A stretch of 18,062 bases of DNA from Actinomycetes bacterium. Lineage in GTDB: Bacteria; Actinomycetota; Actinomycetes; Mycobacteriales; Micromonosporaceae. The notes beneath the pieces were generated by a model, which saw only the letters and a list, made by a program, of their open reading frames with translations, was not told the origin of the DNA and made no database searches. Below are positions 6,587 to 13,873 of this stretch, piece by piece; within the stretch, counting starts at the first letter, position 1, and the number at the start of each line of letters is the position of its first letter. Location: contig JAEYGD010000239.1 of the NCBI GenBank assembly GCA_023402505.1, positions 1-18,062 on the forward strand, read 5' to 3'. A program made the position numbers and the translations under genes.

Positions 6587-7255
6587 ATGAACGTGATCGT
6601 GCAGAAGAGCGGTCTGTCCGTCGCCTGCCTGCTCGTCGCCGGCGGCTGCATGGTGGGCCCGGCTGCCGCCGCCCACGCCGCCCAGACCGTGACCGACCCC
6701 GTCAGCTCGGTCCGGACCGACAAGGCCGACAAGCCGGGACGCGGGGACAAGCGGGCCGAGCGCATGGTGGGCATCGAGTACCAGGCGCAGCCCAACTTCT
6801 ACTACTGCGGTCCGGCCGCCACCCGCATCGCCCTGTCCGCGCTCGGCAAGACGCTGTCCCAGGACGAGGTCGCCAAGCGGCTGGGCACCACCGAGGCGGG
6901 CACCGACTCCGCCCTCGACACCACCAGGGTGCTCAACGAGCTGACCGGTGGGAAGTACCGGACCACCGAGATCCCGGGCCCGGTGGCCAAGCCGGAAGAG
7001 GTCGACCGGCTGCGCGAGAACCTGCGCCGGGCACTCGACGAGGGACGCCCGGTCGTCGCGAACATCAAGGGCACCGCGGTCGACACCGACGGCGCTCCAC
7101 ACTCGTACGAGGGCGGGCACTACCTGACGCTGGTGGGTTACCGGGACGGCGGTGACCTCGTCCGGATCGCCGACCCGGCCGCGCCGCAGGCCGAGTACTG
7201 GATGACCCTGGCGAAGGTCGCCAACTGGATCGCCGAGCGCGGCTACTCCTCCTGA
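6587..7255 (+). CDS. Secreted C39-like cysteine peptidase
   Basis: The gene encodes 222 residues. The ATG at 6587 is chosen over an in-frame GTG at 6512 because GGAG (6575-6578) lies just before it and it gives a clean signal peptide (residues 1-32, cleavage near AHA-AQT). After a charged linker the peptidase_C39_2-type domain starts. Cys74 in NFYYCGPAATRIAL is the likely nucleophile, His178 in EGGHYLTLVGY the base, and Asp196 in VRIADPAAP the third member. The sequence ends shortly after WMTLAKVANWIAERGYSS, as in related extracellular actinobacterial proteins. Unlike the C39 domains of bacteriocin exporters, there is no ABC transporter and no precursor peptide nearby. The substrate is unknown. 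The upstream inverted repeat suggests specific control. Confidence 0.88.
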   Translation: MNVIVQKSGLSVACLLVAGGCMVGPAAAAHAAQTVTDPVSSVRTDKADKPGRGDKRAERMVGIEYQAQPNFYYCGPAATRIALSALGKTLSQDEVAKRLGTTEAGTDSALDTTRVLNELTGGKYRTTEIPGPVAKPEEVDRLRENLRRALDEGRPVVANIKGTAVDTDGAPHSYEGGHYLTLVGYRDGGDLVRIADPAAPQAEYWMTLAKVANWIAERGYSS

Positions 7256-7269
7256 CCCACTGACGGCGC

Positions 7270-7294
7270 GATTCGGTCGGCGACCGGAGGGTAG
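7270..7294 (+). promoter_or_regulatory. Candidate SigB/SigF-type promoter for the hemerythrin gene
   Basis: GATT (7270-7273), a 15-base spacer and GGGTAG (7289-7294) match the general-stress sigma pattern GNNT, 14-16 bases, GGGTA. It lies 40 bases before the ATG at 7335. Confidence 0.45.
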
Positions 7295-7334
7295 GAGGGC
7301 CCGCACCGATTCCGCAACCGGTAAGGGGCACGCC

Positions 7335-7937
7335 ATGACCAACCCAAGCACTGCCATGGATCGCGACGTCGTCGACGTCCTCACCGCCGACCACCGTGAG
7401 GTCGAGGTCCTCTTCGTCGAGCTGGAGAACCGGCAGGGCACCCCCGAGCACCGCCGGCACCTGGCCGACGTGGTGATCGCCGAGCTGGTCCGCCACGCGA
7501 TCGCCGAGGAGATGTACGTCTACCCGGCCGCCCGCAAGGTGCTGCCCGACGGCGACGAGATCGCCGAGCACGAGATCGCCGAGCACGCCGACGCCGAGCG
7601 GACGATGAAGGAACTGGAGGCGGTCGACCCGTCCGAACCCCGGTTCGACGAACTGCTCGCCCACCTGACCAGCACGATCCGGCACCACGTGCAGGACGAG
7701 GAGAACGGCCTCTTCCCCCGGCTCCGGGCGGCGGTGGCCCGGGAGGAACTCGTCGAGCTGGCCGGCAAGGTGGAGACCGCCAAGCGGACGGCACCCACCC
7801 GCCCGCACCCGGCCGCCCCGGACCGCCCGCCGGCGAACAAGCTGCTCGCCCCGGGTACCGGCCTCGTCGACCGGGTACGGGACGCGTTCAGCGGTCGCCC
7901 CACCACGACGGCCGAGCTGCGCGAGATGGAGAGCTGA
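7335..7937 (+). CDS. Hemerythrin HHE-domain protein
   Basis: The gene encodes 200 residues with ATG after AAGGGG (7324-7329). Residues about 11-135 form the four-helix HHE cation-binding domain. Candidate iron ligands are His20 (LTADHREVE), His54 and Glu58 (RHAIAEEMYVYP), His79 or His84 (EIAEHEIAEH), and His117/118 with Glu122/123 (IRHHVQDEENGLFPRL). The C-terminal 60 residues are Pro/Ala-rich and probably flexible. Such proteins bind a diiron centre and are linked to oxygen or nitric-oxide sensing and oxidative stress in actinobacteria. The candidate SigB-type promoter agrees with a stress role. A long hairpin follows the stop codon. The exact ligands are inferred from spacing. Confidence 0.92.
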   Translation: MTNPSTAMDRDVVDVLTADHREVEVLFVELENRQGTPEHRRHLADVVIAELVRHAIAEEMYVYPAARKVLPDGDEIAEHEIAEHADAERTMKELEAVDPSEPRFDELLAHLTSTIRHHVQDEENGLFPRLRAAVAREELVELAGKVETAKRTAPTRPHPAAPDRPPANKLLAPGTGLVDRVRDAFSGRPTTTAELREMES

Positions 7938-7943
7938 CACGAC

Positions 7944-7980
7944 CGATCCCGGGTCGCCCGTACCGGGCGGCCCGGGATCG
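7944..7980. terminator. 17-bp hairpin, bidirectional terminator
   Basis: The arms at 7944-7960 and 7964-7980 (CGATCCCGGG... with ...CCCGGGATCG) pair along 17 positions with a single G-U wobble and a 3-base loop. It sits between the convergent hemerythrin and Rv0909-like genes and can serve both. Confidence 0.8.
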
Positions 7981-7989
7981 CTGTCGCGG

Positions 7990-8172
7990 TCAGCGGGCCT
8001 GGTCGCCCTGACCGGTGCGGGCCTGCGCCATGTCCACGCCCTTGTCTGTCTGCTCGTCGTACATGCCGCCGGTGCGCTTGTCGGCCATGTCGCCGGCCTT
8101 CTCGATGCCCTGGTCGACCTGCTTGTCGTGCTTGTCGGCGAAGTCCTTGGCCTTGTTCATGAAGTCGCTCAC
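7990..8172 (-). CDS. MT0933/Rv0909-like antitoxin-family small protein
   Basis: The gene encodes 60 residues. A GTG start (8172) is chosen because GAGGAGGA (8184-8177) precedes it at ideal distance. The sequence VSDFMNKAKDFADKHDKQVD, then IEKAGDMADKRTGGMYDEQT, matches the short highly charged family typified by M. tuberculosis Rv0909, annotated as an antitoxin paired with Rv0910. It is hydrophilic with Lys/Asp-rich repeats of the kind K-A-x-D-x-A-D-K, resembling CsbD-like stress proteins in composition. No Rv0910-like toxin gene lies beside it, so an antitoxin role here is doubtful. A SigB-type promoter candidate upstream suggests a general-stress protein. Confidence 0.85.
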   Translation of the reverse strand: MSDFMNKAKDFADKHDKQVDQGIEKAGDMADKRTGGMYDEQTDKGVDMAQARTGQGDQAR

Positions 8173-8206
8173 GGCGTCCTCCTCGACTCGGGGTTCGATC
8201 TTCTGC

Positions 8207-8231
8207 GTTCCCTGGCGGCGTGAGCGCAAAC
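8207..8231 (-). promoter_or_regulatory. Candidate SigB/SigF-type promoter for the Rv0909-like gene
   Basis: On the reverse strand GTTT (8231-8228), 15 bases, then GGGAAC (8212-8207). This fits GTTT-N15-GGGWA and lies 34 bases before the GTG start at 8172. Confidence 0.4.
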
Positions 8232-8353
8232 GCCGGCCGGTGGGTGTACCCCCGGCGTGCCCCGACACCGGGTGATCCCCGGTCGGCACGGGAAATGCGC
8301 GTGGCGGTGCCGGGTGACCCCGGGGCGGGACAACGATCCAGGCCATAACGTGG

Positions 8354-8379
8354 GTGTGGCGGAGACGCCGGCCGGGTAC
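8354..8379 (+). promoter_or_regulatory. Candidate SigB-type promoter for the AI-2E-family gene
   Basis: GTGT (8354-8357), a 16-base spacer and GGGTAC (8374-8379), 29 bases before the GTG at 8409. The -10 half is a full match to the Streptomyces SigB pattern and the -35 half is loose. Confidence 0.35.
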
Positions 8380-8408
8380 CGACTCGCCCGGAATCGAGGA
8401 GGGTCGAC

Positions 8409-9560
8409 GTGGTCGAGGACGGGCGTACGTCTGAGGAAGTGCCGGACCAAGCGGCAGCCGGTCCAGCGGGACGCGCGCCCGCAGACGCAGCGCCGGACCG
8501 GGGACCCCGGGCCGCCTGGGCGAGCCTGCCCTGGCTGGTCCGCGCCGCGGTGGTGTGGAGCGCGTGCCTGGTCGTCGTGGTCACCGGGCTGTACCTGCTG
8601 GGCAGGATCGCGGTGCTGCTGGCGCCGCTGGCCATCGCGGTGGCCGCCACCGTCTTCCTGGCCGCGCTGCTGGACCCGGTGCAGCGGTTGCTTCGCCGGC
8701 TGCGGCTGCCGGCCGCGCTGGCCGCGCTGCTGACCGTGCTGCTGCTGCTCGGTGTCCTGGTCGGCGTGGGCACGCTGGTGTGGAACCTGACGGCGAGCCA
8801 GTTCGACGAGCTGGCCGGCGAGCTGACCCGGGGAGTCGAGCAGACCCGCGACTTCGTCACCTCCACCCTGCCGGTGAGCGACCGGCAACTCGACCAGCTG
8901 GTCGACCAGGCCCGGCAAGGGCTCAGCCAGGGCGGTGGGCTCGACCCGGTGTCGGGCGCACGGACCGCCGTCGAGGTGATCGGCTCGGCCCTGCTCGCCC
9001 TCGTACTGCTGTTCTTCCTGCTGAAGGACGGACGGTCGATGTGGCGATGGGTGCTGGACCGGATGACCGGCCCCAATCGGGCACTGACCGCGGAGGCGGG
9101 CCGTGCCGGTTGGCAGACGCTCGGCGCGTACAGCCGGGGGACCTTGATGATCGCGGCGATCGACGCGATCGGCATCGGCCTGGCGCTCGTGCTGCTCGGG
9201 GTGCCGCTGGCGTTCCCGCTCGCGCTGCTGGTCTTCTTCGGCGCGTTCATCCCGATCATCGGCGCGACGGTGACCGGCGCGATGGCGGTGCTGGTGGCGC
9301 TCGCCGCGAACGGCCCGGTCACCGCCCTGCTCGCGCTGGCCGCCGTGATCGCCGTGCAGCAGACCGAGGGCAACCTGCTGGAGCCGCTGATCATGAAGCG
9401 GCAGGTCCGCCTGCACCCGGCCGTCATCCTCGTCGCGGTCACCGCCGGAACGCTGATCGCCGGCATCGCCGGCGCGTTCGTCGCCGTCCCGATCACCGCG
9501 GTGCTCTGGCGCGTGGTGGACACGATCCAGCGCCACCGCACGGCCCCACCCTCATCGTGA
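8409..9560 (+). CDS. AI-2E family transporter (DUF20/PerM-type membrane protein)
   Basis: The gene encodes 383 residues with a GTG start five bases after GAGGAGGG (8396-8403). A hydrophilic N-terminal 35 residues precede membrane helices at about 46-66 and 67-90, followed by a basic loop (VQRLLRRLRLP) and a third helix to about 127. A soluble segment (about 128-195) comes next, then several further helices. The pattern FFLLKDG, a conserved motif after the soluble segment, and GAFIPIIGATVTGAMAVLVA near the C-terminal half mark the AI-2E/PerM family. Members export small molecules or ions, and some are Na+/H+ antiporters; the substrate here is unknown. The gene is divergent from the Rv0909-like gene and convergent with a hydrolase gene. 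Confidence 0.9.
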   Translation: MVEDGRTSEEVPDQAAAGPAGRAPADAAPDRGPRAAWASLPWLVRAAVVWSACLVVVVTGLYLLGRIAVLLAPLAIAVAATVFLAALLDPVQRLLRRLRLPAALAALLTVLLLLGVLVGVGTLVWNLTASQFDELAGELTRGVEQTRDFVTSTLPVSDRQLDQLVDQARQGLSQGGGLDPVSGARTAVEVIGSALLALVLLFFLLKDGRSMWRWVLDRMTGPNRALTAEAGRAGWQTLGAYSRGTLMIAAIDAIGIGLALVLLGVPLAFPLALLVFFGAFIPIIGATVTGAMAVLVALAANGPVTALLALAAVIAVQQTEGNLLEPLIMKRQVRLHPAVILVAVTAGTLIAGIAGAFVAVPITAVLWRVVDTIQRHRTAPPSS

Positions 9561-9596
9561 TCAGGAAACCGGGGCGGCGCCGCTCCGACCTCCTGA
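9561..9596. terminator. Imperfect hairpin between convergent genes
   Basis: An outer stem TCAGGA/TCCTGA (9561-9566 with 9591-9596) and an inner stem CGGGGC/GCTCCG (9570-9575 with 9582-9587, one G-U) are separated by a 3x3 internal loop. It starts right after the AI-2E stop codon and ends 10 bases before the hydrolase stop. It is a plausible bidirectional terminator, weaker than the others in the window. Confidence 0.45.
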
Positions 9597-9606
9597 CCGA
9601 CGGGGT

Positions 9607-10257
9607 TCAGCGCAGGTGCGTGGTGAACCAGGTGGCCGCCTCGTGGGCGACCTGTTCCAGCGTGCCGGGCTCCTCGAACAGGTGCGTGGCGCCGGGTACG
9701 ACGGTCAGCTCGGCGCTGTCCGGCAGGGCGTCCTGAGCCTGCTCGTTGAGCGTGATGACCTGCTCGTCGAGGCCGCCCACCAGCAGCAGGGCCGGTGCGG
9801 TCACCCGGTCGAGCGCTGGCCCGGCCAGGTCCGGCCGGCCGCCCCGGGACACCACCGCCCGGACGAGGTCGGGTCGCTCGGCGGCGGCCACCAGGGCCGC
9901 GGCGGCCCCGGTACTGGCCCCGAACAGCCCGATCGGCACCGCGCCGAAGGGTCGCTCGGCGGCCAGCCAGTCCACGATCGCGGCGAGCCGGCCGGCGAGC
10001 AGGCCGATGTCGAAGCGCAACTCGGCGGTACGCGCGTCGACCGCGTCCTCGGCCGGGGTGAGCAGGTCCACCAGCACGGTGCCGAGGGCGCTGTCGTTGA
10101 GCACCCGCGCCACCGCCACGTTGCGCGGGCTGTGCCGGGAACTGCCGCTGCCATGCGCGAACAGCACCACACCGGTCGGCTCGGGTGGAACCAGCAGGTC
10201 CGCCGTGAGCTGGGCGTCCCCGGCCGGGATCGTCACCTCGCCGCTGCGTACGTCCAT
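9607..10257 (-). CDS. Dienelactone-hydrolase-like alpha/beta hydrolase
   Basis: The gene encodes 216 residues starting at ATG 10257; in-frame GTG codons at 10266 and 10275 are alternatives, because the ribosome site is weak. The fold signature is clear. The oxyanion region is VVLFAHGSGSSRHSPRN at 30-46, nucleophile Ser115 sits in FGASTGAAAA, acid Asp164 in VGGLDEQV, and base His192 in PGATHLFEEPG. The HGSGSSRHSPRN loop is typical of the actinobacterial dienelactone-hydrolase-like group often found next to, or fused with, phosphoribosyltransferase domains. No such domain is present here. There is no signal peptide, so it is cytosolic. The natural ester substrate is unknown. Confidence 0.9.
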   Translation of the reverse strand: MDVRSGEVTIPAGDAQLTADLLVPPEPTGVVLFAHGSGSSRHSPRNVAVARVLNDSALGTVLVDLLTPAEDAVDARTAELRFDIGLLAGRLAAIVDWLAAERPFGAVPIGLFGASTGAAAALVAAAERPDLVRAVVSRGGRPDLAGPALDRVTAPALLLVGGLDEQVITLNEQAQDALPDSAELTVVPGATHLFEEPGTLEQVAHEAATWFTTHLR

Positions 10258-10324
10258 GCCCGGCACGTTCCCCACCGTCCGGACGCCATGCCTCTCCGGA
10301 ACGCTCCGCCGGCCGGCCGCCCGC

Positions 10325-10349
10325 GTTTGCCGGTGTCCGCGCCGGGTAG
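10325..10349 (+). promoter_or_regulatory. Candidate SigB/SigF-type promoter for the 59-residue protein
   Basis: GTTT (10325-10328), a 15-base spacer and GGGTAG (10344-10349), about 62 bases before the ATG at 10412. This is one of the best matches in the window to the GTTT-N15-GGGTA stress-promoter pattern. Confidence 0.5.
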
Positions 10350-10411
10350 GCGACAGGCGACCGCAGACCGTACCGGCGCGCGAAGCGCCCCGACGGATCG
10401 CGAGGATCGCC

Positions 10412-10591
10412 ATGGCGCAGCAGCAGCGAGAGCCCCGGCAGCAGGCCGCCGAGCAGGACCGCCGGGAACAGGACGCCGAACGCGGCCGGGACTGGGCGGA
10501 CGAGGCGGCGCAGGCGCGCACCGCCGACGATCCGCGGGCGATGGCGCCCCACGACGCCGCCGGCCGGCCGTCGCAGGGCAGGGCACTCTGA
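10412..10591 (+). CDS. Small hydrophilic Gln/Arg/Glu/Ala-rich protein (unknown)
   Basis: The gene encodes 59 residues with ATG four bases after GAGGAT (10402-10407). The protein is very polar, begins MAQQQREPRQQAAEQDRREQ and looks helical and possibly disordered, with no Cys and a single Trp. It is short, but several signs support it as a gene. It has a ribosome site, a SigB-type promoter candidate upstream, a perfect bidirectional terminator 13 bases after its stop, and no other gene overlapping on the opposite strand. It resembles small actinobacterial stress proteins in composition only, and no family is assigned. Confidence 0.55.
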   Translation: MAQQQREPRQQAAEQDRREQDAERGRDWADEAAQARTADDPRAMAPHDAAGRPSQGRAL

Positions 10592-10604
10592 CCCGCTGAG
10601 ATCC

Positions 10605-10638
10605 ACGGAAGGGGCCCGCACCTGAGGGCCCCTTCCGT
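10605..10638. terminator. Perfect 13-bp bidirectional terminator
   Basis: ACGGAAGGGGCCC (10605-10617) and GGGCCCCTTCCGT (10626-10638) are perfect complements around an 8-base loop. The right arm touches the GH65 stop codon, so the same hairpin ends both the forward small gene and the reverse GH65 operon. Confidence 0.85.
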
Positions 10639-13013
10639 CATGCCTGGCGTTCGGGCAGACGGATGAGCGGCCCGCGACCCGGTGGCTGCTCCGGGGCCGG
10701 CTGCGGTGTCTCCGCCGGTGGGATCGCCACCGTGACCGGCTCGGTGCAGGTGACCCGGATCTTCTCGTCGTGGTGACGCAGCTCCACCACGTCCTCCGGG
10801 CCGCCGTTGCGCAGGGCGTACGTGGTGCGGTGGGGCTCGACGTCGACCCGCAGCCGCATCCCCCGCCAGGTCAGCGAGAACGCCAGGCGACTCAACCGGC
10901 TGGAGAGCCGTGGCGCGAACGACAGCATCCCGTCGTGGTCGCGCAGCCCCCCGAACCCGGCGACCAGCGCGATCCACGCACCGGCCAACGCGGCCATGTG
11001 CACCCCGTCGCGGGTGTTCTCGTTCAGGTCGTGCAGGTCCATCAACGCGGCCTCGCGCAGATAGGTGTGCGCCAACTCGAGGTAGCCCACCTCGGCGGCG
11101 AGCACCGCCTGGGTGCACGCCGACAGCGACGAGTCGCGGACGGTACGGCGTTCGTAGTACAGGAAGTTGCGCAGCTTCTCGTCCGGGGTGAACGCGTCGC
11201 CCCGCCAGTGCATCGCCAGCACCAGGTCGGCCTGCTTGACGACCTGCTTGCGGTACAGGTCGAAGTACGGGTAGTGCAGCAGCAACGGGTACTTCTCCGA
11301 CGGGGTGCCCGCGAAGTCCCACTCCTGGAACCGGGTGAAGCCCTCCACCTGCTCGTGTACGTCGAGTTCCTCGTCGTACGGGATGTGCATGGCGGCGGCC
11401 GCGTCCCGCCAGGCCGCCGCCTCCTCGTCGGTGACGCCCAGGTGGAACGCCTCGTCCCGGTACCGCATCACCGCGTCCGCCGCCGTGATCAGGTTCCGTT
11501 GGGCCATCAGGTTGGTGTAGATGTTGTCGTTCTTGACCGCGGTGTACTCGTCCGGGCCGGTGACCCCGTCGATGTGGAACTGGCCGTGCCGGTCGTGGTG
11601 GCCCAGCGACCGCCACAGCCGCGCGGTCTCCACCAGCAGCTCCAGGCCGATCTCCCGTTCCAGGTCGGTGTCGCGGGTGGCGAGCACGTACCGGCGGACC
11701 GCGTCGGCGACACCGGCGGCGATGTGGAACCCGGCCGTGCCGGCCGGCCAGTACCCGGACGACTCCGGCCCTTCGATGGTCCGCCACGGGAAGGCGGCCC
11801 CCGCGAGGTTGAGGATCCGGGCCCGCTCCCGGGCGGTGGCCAGGGTGCGGTGCCGCCAGTGCAGGGCGTCGCCCACGGCGGCCGGGTGGGTGTACGTGAG
11901 CACCGGCAGCACGAACATCTCGGTGTCCCAGAAGGCGTGGCCGTCGTACCCGGGACCGGTGAGCCCCTTCGCGGCGATCGGCCGGCGCTCCGCCCGGGCG
12001 CCCGCCTGCAGCACGTGGAAGAGCCCGAAGCGCACCGCCTGCTGCACCTCCGGGTCACCCTCCACCACCACGTCGGCGGAGTCCCAGAACTCCTCGAGGT
12101 ATTCGCGTTGCTCCCGCAGCAGCCCGTCCCACCCGTCGAGGCGGGCGCCGGCGAGCGCGGCGCCGACCTGGTCACGCAGCGCCGGCAGCGAACGACGGCT
12201 CGACCACCCGTACACCAGGTACTTCACGACCCGCAGCGTCTCGCCGGGCTTGAGCACGCAGGCGATCGTGGTACGCACCCAGTCCTGGTAGCCCTCGGAC
12301 TCGACCGTGGTGCGGGCGGTGGTCTGCACCTCGTGTTCCATGGCGGCGGCGAGGCGCAGGTTGGACAGCTTGGTGCGGTGGATCAGCAGGCCACCGTCGT
12401 CGCTGGTCAGCTCCTCCTCGGCGAGCAGCGGTGACTCCAGCACCGCCGCCACCCGCGGGTCCTTGCTCTGGGCGGGCAGCGTCTCGTTCGCCACCAGCTC
12501 CGACTGGAGGATGAGCCGCAGCGGCTTGTCGTCGGCGACCTCCACCTCGTAGTTGACCGCGGCGACCGACCGCTGCCGGAAGGAGACCAGCCGGGTGCTG
12601 CGGACGCGTACCTCGCGACCGGCCGGCGAACGCCAGTGCAGGACGCGGTGCAGCGTGCCCTCCCGCAGGTCGAGCACCCGCTCGTGGGACAGCAGTTCGC
12701 CGTAGCGCACGTCGAGCGGCTCGTCGTCGACGAGCAGCCGCATGAGCTTGCCGTTGGTGACGTTGACGACGGTCTGACCGGACTCGGGGAAGCCGAACCC
12801 GGCCTCCGCGTACGGCAGGGGCCGCAGCTCGTAGAAGGAGTTCAGGTACGTCCCGGGCAGGCCGTGCGGTTCGCCCTCGTCGAGGTTGCCGCGCAGCCCG
12901 AAGTGGCCGTTGGACAGGGCGAACAACGACTCGGACTGGGCCAGCACGTCCATGTCCAGCCGGGTCTCCCGGACGTGCCACGGCTCGACGGGGTACGCGC
13001 GCTCCCGGATCAC
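10638..13013 (-). CDS. Glycoside hydrolase family 65 protein (alpha-glucoside phosphorylase/hydrolase, Rv3401-like)
   Basis: The gene encodes 791 residues, a usual length for GH65. The start is GTG at 13013, which overlaps the upstream gene's stop as GTGA. The N-terminal beta-sandwich region opens with PVEPWHVRETRLDMDVLAQS and SLFALSNGHFGLRGNLDEGE (29-48). The (alpha/alpha)6 catalytic barrel contains GYDGHAFWDTEMF (355-367), the general acid Glu489 in DGVTGPDEYTAVKNDN (482-497), and KQAD (593-596). A small beta-sheet tail and a Pro-rich end follow. The overall sequence resembles M. tuberculosis Rv3401. Family members split trehalose, maltose, kojibiose or nigerose, mostly with phosphate, to beta-glucose-1-phosphate and glucose. 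The HAD partner, which would use that product, favours a phosphorylase. Substrate choice and phosphorolysis versus hydrolysis remain open. Confidence 0.92.
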   Translation of the reverse strand: MIRERAYPVEPWHVRETRLDMDVLAQSESLFALSNGHFGLRGNLDEGEPHGLPGTYLNSFYELRPLPYAEAGFGFPESGQTVVNVTNGKLMRLLVDDEPLDVRYGELLSHERVLDLREGTLHRVLHWRSPAGREVRVRSTRLVSFRQRSVAAVNYEVEVADDKPLRLILQSELVANETLPAQSKDPRVAAVLESPLLAEEELTSDDGGLLIHRTKLSNLRLAAAMEHEVQTTARTTVESEGYQDWVRTTIACVLKPGETLRVVKYLVYGWSSRRSLPALRDQVGAALAGARLDGWDGLLREQREYLEEFWDSADVVVEGDPEVQQAVRFGLFHVLQAGARAERRPIAAKGLTGPGYDGHAFWDTEMFVLPVLTYTHPAAVGDALHWRHRTLATARERARILNLAGAAFPWRTIEGPESSGYWPAGTAGFHIAAGVADAVRRYVLATRDTDLEREIGLELLVETARLWRSLGHHDRHGQFHIDGVTGPDEYTAVKNDNIYTNLMAQRNLITAADAVMRYRDEAFHLGVTDEEAAAWRDAAAAMHIPYDEELDVHEQVEGFTRFQEWDFAGTPSEKYPLLLHYPYFDLYRKQVVKQADLVLAMHWRGDAFTPDEKLRNFLYYERRTVRDSSLSACTQAVLAAEVGYLELAHTYLREAALMDLHDLNENTRDGVHMAALAGAWIALVAGFGGLRDHDGMLSFAPRLSSRLSRLAFSLTWRGMRLRVDVEPHRTTYALRNGGPEDVVELRHHDEKIRVTCTEPVTVAIPPAETPQPAPEQPPGRGPLIRLPERQA

Positions 13014-13840
13014 GCGCGCGCCTCCCGGTCCCGCACGACCGGTCCACGGTCGATCCGGCTCGACTCCCGGGCCGCCGCCTCGCGGCCCGGCCCGGCCGGT
13101 TCCGTCCGGAGCAGTTCGGCGAGGTCCCGCACCACCACGTCCGCGCCGTTGGCCAGCAGGGCGTCGGCCTGGCCCACCCGGTCGACGCCCACGACGTAGC
13201 CGAACCCGCCGGCCCGTCCGGCGGCGACGCCGGCGAGGGCGTCCTCGAAGACGACGGCGTTCGCCGGGTCCACCCCGAGCAGCTTCGCGCCGGCCAGGAA
13301 GGTGTCCGGTTCAGGCTTGCCGCGCAGGCCCTCGGCGCGGGTCACCAGCCCGTCCACCCGGGCCTCGATGAACGGTTCCAGGCCCGCGGCGGCGATCACC
13401 TCCCGGCCGTTCGCGCTGGCGGTGACGACCGCGCGCCGCAGACCGGCGGCGACCACCGCCTCCAGGTAGGTCACCGACCCCGGGTAGACGTCGACGCCGT
13501 GCGTACGCAGCTGGTCCAGCAGGAGGACGTTCTTGCGGTTGCCGATCCCGTTGACCGTGTCCGCGTCCGGCGGGTCGTCCGGCAGCCCCTCGGGGAGCAG
13601 AATGCCGCGCGAGGCGAGGAACGTACGCACCCCGTCGGCGCGGGGGCGGCCGTCCACGTACCGGTTGTAGTCGTCGCCGGGGTCGAACGGCCGGAACGGC
13701 TCTCCGGTGAGCGCGGCGCGACGCCGCAGGAACTCGTCGAAGGTCGCGGTCCAGGCTGCGTTGTGGACCCGGGCGGTCTGCGTGAGCACACCGTCGAGAT
13801 CGAAGAGGCAGGCGGTCACGTGCGCAGGCAGGCCCAGCAT
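13010..13840 (-). CDS. Beta-phosphoglucomutase family HAD enzyme (Rv3400-like)
   Basis: The gene encodes 276 residues. HAD motifs are all present: FDLDGVLT with nucleophile Asp14 and general acid/base Asp16, VTASAN with Ser142, Lys175 in RGKPEPDTF, and VVFEDALAG with Glu199/Asp200. The cap domain (about 20-110) has VHNAAW and NGIGNRKN, as in beta-phosphoglucomutase-like proteins. The predicted reaction is beta-glucose-1-phosphate to glucose-6-phosphate, the step after GH65 phosphorolysis. The 3' end overlaps GH65 by 4 bases. The last 25 residues are Arg/Glu-rich and unlike the core. The ATG is six bases after a TAGATT box and lacks a Shine-Dalgarno sequence, so the operon mRNA is probably leaderless. 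A plain phosphatase role cannot be excluded. Confidence 0.9.
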   Translation of the reverse strand: MLGLPAHVTACLFDLDGVLTQTARVHNAAWTATFDEFLRRRAALTGEPFRPFDPGDDYNRYVDGRPRADGVRTFLASRGILLPEGLPDDPPDADTVNGIGNRKNVLLLDQLRTHGVDVYPGSVTYLEAVVAAGLRRAVVTASANGREVIAAAGLEPFIEARVDGLVTRAEGLRGKPEPDTFLAGAKLLGVDPANAVVFEDALAGVAAGRAGGFGYVVGVDRVGQADALLANGADVVVRDLAELLRTEPAGPGREAAARESSRIDRGPVVRDREARA

Positions 13841-13846
13841 CGTACG

Positions 13847-13873
13847 AATCTAACCAGAGCCCCGCCCGGTCAA
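13847..13873 (-). promoter_or_regulatory. Promoter of the HAD/GH65 operon, leaderless type
   Basis: Reverse strand: TTGACC (13873-13868), a 15-base spacer, TAGATT (13852-13847), six bases, ATG at 13840. Both hexamers are good vegetative-sigma matches, though the spacer is short. The -35 overlaps the last codons of the VOC gene. Confidence 0.55.

Noticed and set aside
7990..8172. A complete toxin-antitoxin module
   Set aside because: Only the antitoxin-family protein is present. No toxin-like gene is found on either side.
7520..10621. A 1033-codon open frame on the reverse strand
   Set aside because: It crosses the hemerythrin gene, the AI-2E gene and the hydrolase gene out of frame and reads as Arg/Ala/Pro-rich low-complexity sequence. 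Such long stop-free antisense frames are expected in very GC-rich DNA.
10770..12434. A 554-codon forward frame opposite the GH65 gene
   Set aside because: It is antisense to well-supported GH65 coding sequence with catalytic motifs, and its translation shows no recognisable domain.
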